Origin: Geosiphon pyriformis
Lineage: Eukaryota; Glomeromycota; Glomeromycetes; Archaeosporales; Geosiphonaceae
Assembly: GCA_016748015.1 (NCBI GenBank)
Contig: JAAOMT010000295.1
Location: 998,604-1,062,603, forward strand
Length of the DNA: 64,000 nt
Reading direction: 5' to 3'
Both the position numbers and the translations under genes were made by a program. Shown one piece after another: positions 58,852 to 64,000 of the stretch; position 1 is the stretch's first letter; each line of letters starts with the position of its first letter. The notes beneath the pieces were generated by a model, which saw only the letters and a program-made list of their open reading frames with translations, was not told the DNA's origin and made no database searches.

Positions 58852-59498
58852 GTGATGTTCGCTGGAACGTCCAGTGGGATTTACTGGAATTGGAATGTCA
58901 CTGGACCCGACTGGATGGACGTCCAGTGATGTCCAGTGGCTTGGCAAAATTTTTTCTCTATTAAAATGTACCCATCGATGAGGTTGCCGATGAGTCTACC
59001 GATGAACCTACTAACGAACTAAATGAATATAGGATGGATAATGAACAAGACGAATTGCAAGATATCGAACCATCAAGTATAATAACCCCCGATGATTGGG
59101 AAAATCAATTGCGTGACTGGGAACAGATGTTAATAGATGAGGAGATTGCCAGATTAGAAGATGAAAAGGCAGAACGTGATAATAATGGCAATATGGAAGG
59201 TGATTTGTTAAGTAATTACAGACACCCAGCAATAGATAACAGGGCAAAATGGGAACTGAGTAGTATATTTGGTTTATTGTTTCAAAAACCAAATTTTATA
59301 AATAATAACAATTAGTTTTCGCTATTAATGTATACAATTTTATTGGTTACATTATTTACTATGTTTACATTTTGATTGGTTAACATTATATTGGTTCCAG
59401 TGGAATAATTGTTCCAGTGAGAGTTTCCACTGGAATTACTGGAACTCTGGAAAAATCTGGACGTCCAGTGGAATTCCAGAAGTCCAGTGCCAACACTG
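58850..59498 (+). mobile_element. hAT-like deletion derivative with an exact 8-bp target duplication
   Basis: The left end CAGTGATGTTCGCTGGAACG and the inverted right end CAGTGTTGGCACTGGACTTC form imperfect terminal repeats. Both subterminal zones are filled with CCAGTGG/GTCCAGT motifs. The element is flanked by ATTATTAC on both sides (58842-58849 and 59499-59506), an 8-bp duplication as in hAT transposons. Because the target is a TTA/TAC microsatellite, chance identity of the flanks is possible, but the exact length and the sharp ends argue for insertion. Total 649 bp, too short for a full transposase. Confidence 0.75.
58965..59315 (+). pseudogene. Acidic ORF inside the hAT-like element (probable transposase fragment)
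   Basis: An open frame from 58965 (first ATG 59034) to a TAG at 59313-59315. The product is acidic (DELQDIEPSS, WENQLRDWEQMLIDEEIARL, EDEKAERD) and ends HPAIDNRAKWELSSIFGLLF. The HPAxDxxAKWxLxxLF ending is reminiscent of segments in hAT-type transposases. There is no DDE core. It is probably what remains after internal deletion. Confidence 0.5.
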
Positions 59499-59506
59499 AT
59501 TATTAC

Positions 59507-59606
59507 TATTACTACTACTATTACTAGTACTATTACTACTAATATTACTACTATTATTACTATTACTACTAATATTACTACTATTATTACTATTACTATT
59601 ACTAAT
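59507..59606. repeat. (TAC/TAT)n trinucleotide microsatellite, right of the hAT-like insertion
   Basis: Continuation of the array at 58635-58849, with ATTACTACT-type units. Confidence 0.93.
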
Positions 59607-60353
59607 GAATCATTGATCAGGGATAATTAACTAAATAAGGATAAGCCACGATTATCATGCAATTGATTTATAATTTCGGTAAGTACGTACACTGACTAAA
59701 ACTCGATCGCATGACAAATTTACCCGCAAATTGAAATCGGAATTATTTTAAATATATATGTACTCCTTCTTATTGAAGCCTGATTAAATGTAATAATACC
59801 TTTTTTTAATTTCCTCGGCGAAAATGTCAAAAGATAATGGATTTACTAGATTAAGTAAAAAAATAAAATTATCACCATATATTTTGTTTCGGTTTATTTA
59901 TATTGTATAAAACTTAAAGTGGCCTAGCGAGTTTTCTTAAACTCAATTTTTTCTCGAGACAATTAAATAATTTAATCATATTAAGCATAAACAAAAAATT
60001 TCACTTTCTATTTCTCCGTGTCTTTAATGTTGATCTACGAATAAATTTTTTTCGGCGAAATATTAAAGTTAAACACCGATGATAGGACAAATTGTATATC
60101 GATATTACTTTTCAGTGTGAAGGTTACAATTTTTGGTGATCGTGTATTTCCATATTGCCATGATACTTGCTAATTGAGTTTGTATAAATATTGGAGCTTT
60201 TTTTCAATTTACATCATATTTTTTTACTTTCTGATAGCTATTTCTTTGTCTATTAAAGATCAATTATTTGTTAAAAAATAACAAAATCATTTCCTTATCA
60301 AAAATAGATTTTTATCCTTCCACATCGTCAAATATACAAGTAAAAGCTTCAAA
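59607..60353. other. Intergenic DNA and presumed promoter of the DOMON/b561 gene
   Basis: AT-rich with no ORF. A pyrimidine-rich, TATA-like stretch (TTTGTATAAATATTGGAGC, about 60179-60197) about 160 bp before the start codon is a promoter candidate. Confidence 0.45.
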
Positions 60354-62070
60354 ATGAGTTTAAATTCATCTAAATCAAAATATAAGTTATTTATATTCTT
60401 CATCTATATATTATTTCTAATACATTTTAAAGGTATCATCATTAGTTCATACTGATAAAATCTCCCTATTTATTCGTCTAATTAATCATCACTATTTATT
60501 TTTCTAGATGTAAACGCTCAATCAACTTTCTGCGACAAAGATACAAATTTTTGTTTTAAAATAGAATTACCATCAAACTCGGCGGCGAAAAATGGAAGCT
60601 CAACTAATAACTATGCTACATTTACTTTAACTGCTCCTTCCACTATTGGGTAAGTCAAATATTTAAATAGAAAATTTTAATTTTCTTGAAATCTTTTTTT
60701 AATTTCAATTTCATGTTGCCAAATATATTATTTAAACTTTTTTAAATTAAAATATTGTTTCCTCGTCAAAGATGGACTGCTATAGGAATTGGAGAGAGTA
60801 TGAATGGCGCGTATATGATGGTAAATTTTTAAAAATATTTAAAAATGTTTCATCCATTTCTTTTGCAATTTATATAAAGAATTTCTCTAATCCTATAATT
60901 ATTAAAACTATATATTTTAGATTGCATGGCCAAATAGTGATGGCACAATCACTATTTCCCAACGAAAATCGACAAGCTATTATCCGGAATCAACCAAAAA
61001 TCAGGATGATCTCATTCTTCATCCTTCAAGTAATATTAAAAATGGTCAGATGACTGCAGTAATACAAAGGGCATTATCAGTTCAAGGTTCTACTCTCACC
61101 ACGTCATCCGCGGGTCAATCATTTATATGGGCTGTCTCAAATATAAATCCGAAAAGTAAAACTGAAAATGCTGATTTAGAAAAGCATAATTCTAAAGGAC
61201 AAGAAAAAATTGTGTTACAGAAAGCCACCGCCAATAATAATAATAATAATAATAATGGGGGGACAATTATTACTTTAGCTTCTAAATCAGGGCTGACAAA
61301 AACTCAAAAGTTGGTAATTGCTCATGGTAGGAATTTCAAAAAATTTTTTTACAAGATTTATCGAAAATTTAAAATTTATATCATTTTTCCTTCTTACTTT
61401 TCTAGGATCTTTCATGTTCTTGGCATGGATGGTGGCAGTTCCTTCCGCTATATTTATCGCTCGTTTTGGTCGTGTCACATTTGCCTCCTCATGGTTTCAC
61501 TTACATTGGGGTATTCAAGTTTTCGGCACAATGATTTTCGCAATCATTGGGTATACTATAATTAGAATTCAAAATTTTAGCTGGGGGTCAAAATATAGTA
61601 ATTCTCATGTGGTGAGACTTTGATTTTAATTCATTAATATTCTAATTTCAAGTTCAATTTTTATAAGTTTTTTACTAATCTTACTGAGCTTTTTCTTTTT
61701 AGATAATTGGGAACATAATTTTCTGGGGCATTTTTGGTCAGCTGTTGATTGGTATAATACATCATAAATTATTTAAAGCTGATCGAGGTTATATTCCATG
61801 GTGGACTAAACTTCATTGGTATGTAAATTTGGACTTTTGATGAAAGAGTTTTTCCGATCAAAATATTGATTTTAAATTTCTTTTAATTTAAAAAGGTGGG
61901 TAGGCCGTGCACTATTCATATTAGCTCTATTTCAAATCGTACTTGGTTTCAAAATCTATGGCGTTTCGACTGGTATATATATCGCATATTTCATCTACAT
62001 CGGTATCGTTCTGTTGGCATTTTTCGCGGGATCAATTCGTTTGATGCTTAAAAACAAGTCAAAACATTAG
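60354..62070 (+). CDS. DOMON domain / cytochrome b561 transmembrane protein, seven exons
   Basis: Exons are 60354-60432, 60508-60649, 60772-60820, 60921-61326, 61406-61611, 61703-61818 and 61896-62070; all six introns are GT-AG. The spliced frame is 391 codons (390 residues). Residues 1-31 form a signal peptide (KLFIFFIYILFLIHFKDVNAQ region). A DOMON-type domain follows, with TFCDKDTNFCFKIELP, GWTAIGIGESMNGAYMM, IAWPNSDGTITISQR and a long C-terminal strand ending FIWAVSNINP. Then comes an Asn-rich linker and five predicted membrane helices of a cytochrome b561 domain. Conserved His are in FHLHWGIQVFG, GIIHHKLF and KLHWWVGRAL. Such proteins move electrons across membranes, with the extracellular DOMON side binding heme or sugar; the substrate here is unknown. 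No defect is seen. Short unrelated frames across the introns are not genes. Confidence 0.88.
61230..61258 (+). repeat. (AAT)n microsatellite in exon 4, coding an Asn run in the DOMON-b561 linker
   Basis: Eight AAT units kept in frame, located between the DOMON domain and the first membrane helix. Confidence 0.9.
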
Positions 62071-63170
62071 TTTGAGTTGATAAATGTAGTATAGTGATTA
62101 ATGTTCCATGGTTTAAGTTAATGAGAAAATCATGAAAATTTTGAGATGGCTTCTACGGTTCAAACGATAAATTGGGAAATTTCTGTTAAAAAATTCTAAT
62201 CTTCTTGATAACATGTAATTTTATTTATATTATACAAAAATTCATTATCGAATGCCTTTATTTAATAATATTCTATAGAAAAATTTTTCCATCTAAATAA
62301 GTAAGTTTTTGAAAAGTAAAGCTATTTTATTTTGAACAAAACTAATGTATCAATTTTTTATCAGTTACTGGAGTTAAATCTTTGAATAAGCGAGTATTTG
62401 GCTCTGAGACAGCAAAGTCTAAAGATCTGTGCTTGTTGAACACTGTGTTTTATGATTCGCTTTATATTCATTGAATTATTTATCGATACATGCTTTTTAA
62501 GCTATGAATCTAATTAGATTGGATTTAAATATGAAAAATGAAGCTTTTTTCTAATTGTTATAATAAATAACTTGGGAACATAAGAGTTTTGATAAAGAAA
62601 ATGGTTGTGAGTTTATATTTTTTTGCTAATTCATAATATTTTAATCTTTGATACAATTGTTAAAAATATATTTAATAATAATTTTATAGATAAATTTGAA
62701 AACAAAAAATTAATTATATCAAGTTATCTAACATTATAAATTTAATTTTTTATATATCAATTTTGAAAATGATAAAACTATAATATTTTTAAATTTGAAT
62801 ATGATCAATTGAAAATTGTATAATAAAAACAGATTTAATTTTAAATTAGTTCATTTCAAATAGTATTATCTAAAAGATTGTGGTAAATCACAATGATATG
62901 TATAGTAAAAATAACTTGTATAAAATTTTCGAAATTTTTATATCAACTAGTAGCAGATTATGATTGACGGAATTATTTTGCACATTCTCACAAAAGGATT
63001 TTAATTAATGCTTAGTTTTTCGAAAGTTTCAAATTTTTATCATTGGTCGAATTTATATTAAATTTGATTTAAAGTTCCGAAAAATTTTGCATTACAAAAA
63101 TTTAAACTCTTTTTATATAAATGAAAGATTTTTTTTCATTAATTATTCATACACTCTCATTTAAATATTC

Positions 63171-63210
<40 letters not shown>

Positions 63211-63660
63211 TTTTTTTTAACTGAAATCTCAAATATTTTAATTAATTTTTTATAATTGTGAAACTCTTTGAATTTTTGTATTATTAAGTCAGATAAATAA
63301 GGTATTAGCACTGATATTACATAAAATTACTTATAATTTTATTCATTTAAAATGAAAATTTTTAGATTTATGAGTTTTTTATTATTAAATCTGTTTTGAA
63401 TAGTACTAAAAATAAAAAATTAATCGCTGTATAACACAAAACAAATATTTATTGTCAAATTATTTCCAAAATCATTAGCTGTAATTTATTCACAATTACT
63501 AAAACACTTAAATATAATTTTAATTTGCCAATAGATTTTAGAGACATCAAATAATATTGTTATAAATATAAGTTTAAATCATTTAGAAAATGTAGTATTT
63601 TTAATGCATTAGATAGTAATAAAAATGATTTATTATAAGAATTTAATATAAATTATAAAT
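62071..63660. other. Intergenic AT-rich DNA; no gene seen
   Basis: The 3' flank of the b561 gene followed by decayed A/T sequence. An (AAT)n run lies at 63170-63208. Confidence 0.5.
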
Positions 63661-63990
63661 TTAATATTTAGTTGGTCTTTCTTGTGTTGCAACTACTGCT
63701 TGAATTTGTTTAGACATACTATTAATCAACTTTACAATTGTTTGATTTATAAATTGACTTTTATGCTTTTTTATAATATTTATAAAGTTCCTTAATTCAT
63801 TTTTTATACAAAAATTATGTTTGATTATAACTTAAAAATTTTCAATCTTTTTGAAATCTGGATTTTGAAGAGCCAAGAAAGAATATGCAATTTTTTTTCA
63901 ATATGAATCGTCAATTATTATTTTTTCCTCGTTTTGTTTTTGCAAAAAAATAGAATATAAAAAAATTACTGTATTTAAATAAATGATATA
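63661..63990 (-). pseudogene. Second Tc1/mariner transposase relic, C-terminal end
   Basis: On the - strand, with stops, translation gives LALQNPDFKKIENF (the SPDLNPIENLW motif region holding the catalytic Glu), KNELRNFINIIKKHKSQFIN and a C-terminus LINSMSKQIQAVVATQERPT-K-Y followed by a stop at 63663-63661. This is the standard end of DD34E Tc1-like transposases (SMPxRIxAVI...GxxTKY). The rest lies beyond the window or is too decayed. Confidence 0.75.
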
Positions 63991-64000
63991 CTTGTTCATA

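Noticed and set aside
61287-61478. 63-codon - strand ORF over the b561 gene
   Set aside because: Antisense shadow that crosses an exon-intron border of an intact gene.

Overview
The window is AT-rich eukaryotic DNA with short GT-AG introns, dense trinucleotide microsatellites and heavy transposon load. The gene content (a CipC/DUF3759-type protein, a MATA-HMG-type HMG-box protein, a DOMON/cytochrome b561 protein) together with the retroelement types fits a fungus, most likely an arbuscular mycorrhizal fungus (Glomeromycotina, Rhizophagus-like). The organism is an inference; no rRNA or tRNA gene was recognised.

Layout. (1) 1-15.1 kb: a broken Ty3/Gypsy element on the + strand (protease, RT, RNase H, integrase, 3' LTR). 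A second, complete-length Gypsy element of 10.2 kb on the - strand (3295-13470) sits inside its integrase. The inner element has 877/862-bp LTRs, gag with a CCHC knuckle, protease, a Cys-rich region, a recognisable dUTPase domain between protease and RT, then RT, RNase H, integrase and a long post-integrase tail. (2) 15.5-22.3 kb: a nearly full-length non-LTR element (LINE) with a CCHC ORF1 that overlaps ORF2 (endonuclease, RT, RNase H). (3) about 23.8-30.5 kb: a second copy of the same LINE family in the same orientation, so depleted of G and C that it looks like random A/T sequence. A 1.76-kb pogo/Tigger-like DNA transposon with TA target duplications interrupts it. (4) 31.2-31.7 kb: intact three-exon CipC-like gene (-). 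(5) 33.6-36.7 kb: AT-decayed sequence whose left edge matches the LINE 3' tail in inverted orientation. (6) 41.1-42.3 kb: single-exon HMG-box gene (-). (7) 42.3-57 kb: AT-rich intergenic or decayed sequence with one Gypsy integrase relic near 50.7 kb. (8) 57-64 kb: two dead Tc1/mariner relics, an hAT-like deletion derivative with an exact 8-bp target duplication, and an intact seven-exon DOMON/cytochrome b561 gene (60354-62070).

The unifying theme is mutation by C-to-T/G-to-A transitions. Most premature stops that I can interpret in the retroelements come from Trp, Gln or Arg codons by one such change. Several catalytic residues were lost the same way, and the two LTRs of the inner Gypsy element differ only by transitions in the stretch I compared. 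The older LINE copy looks like the end state of this process. Only three genes appear to be functional host genes.
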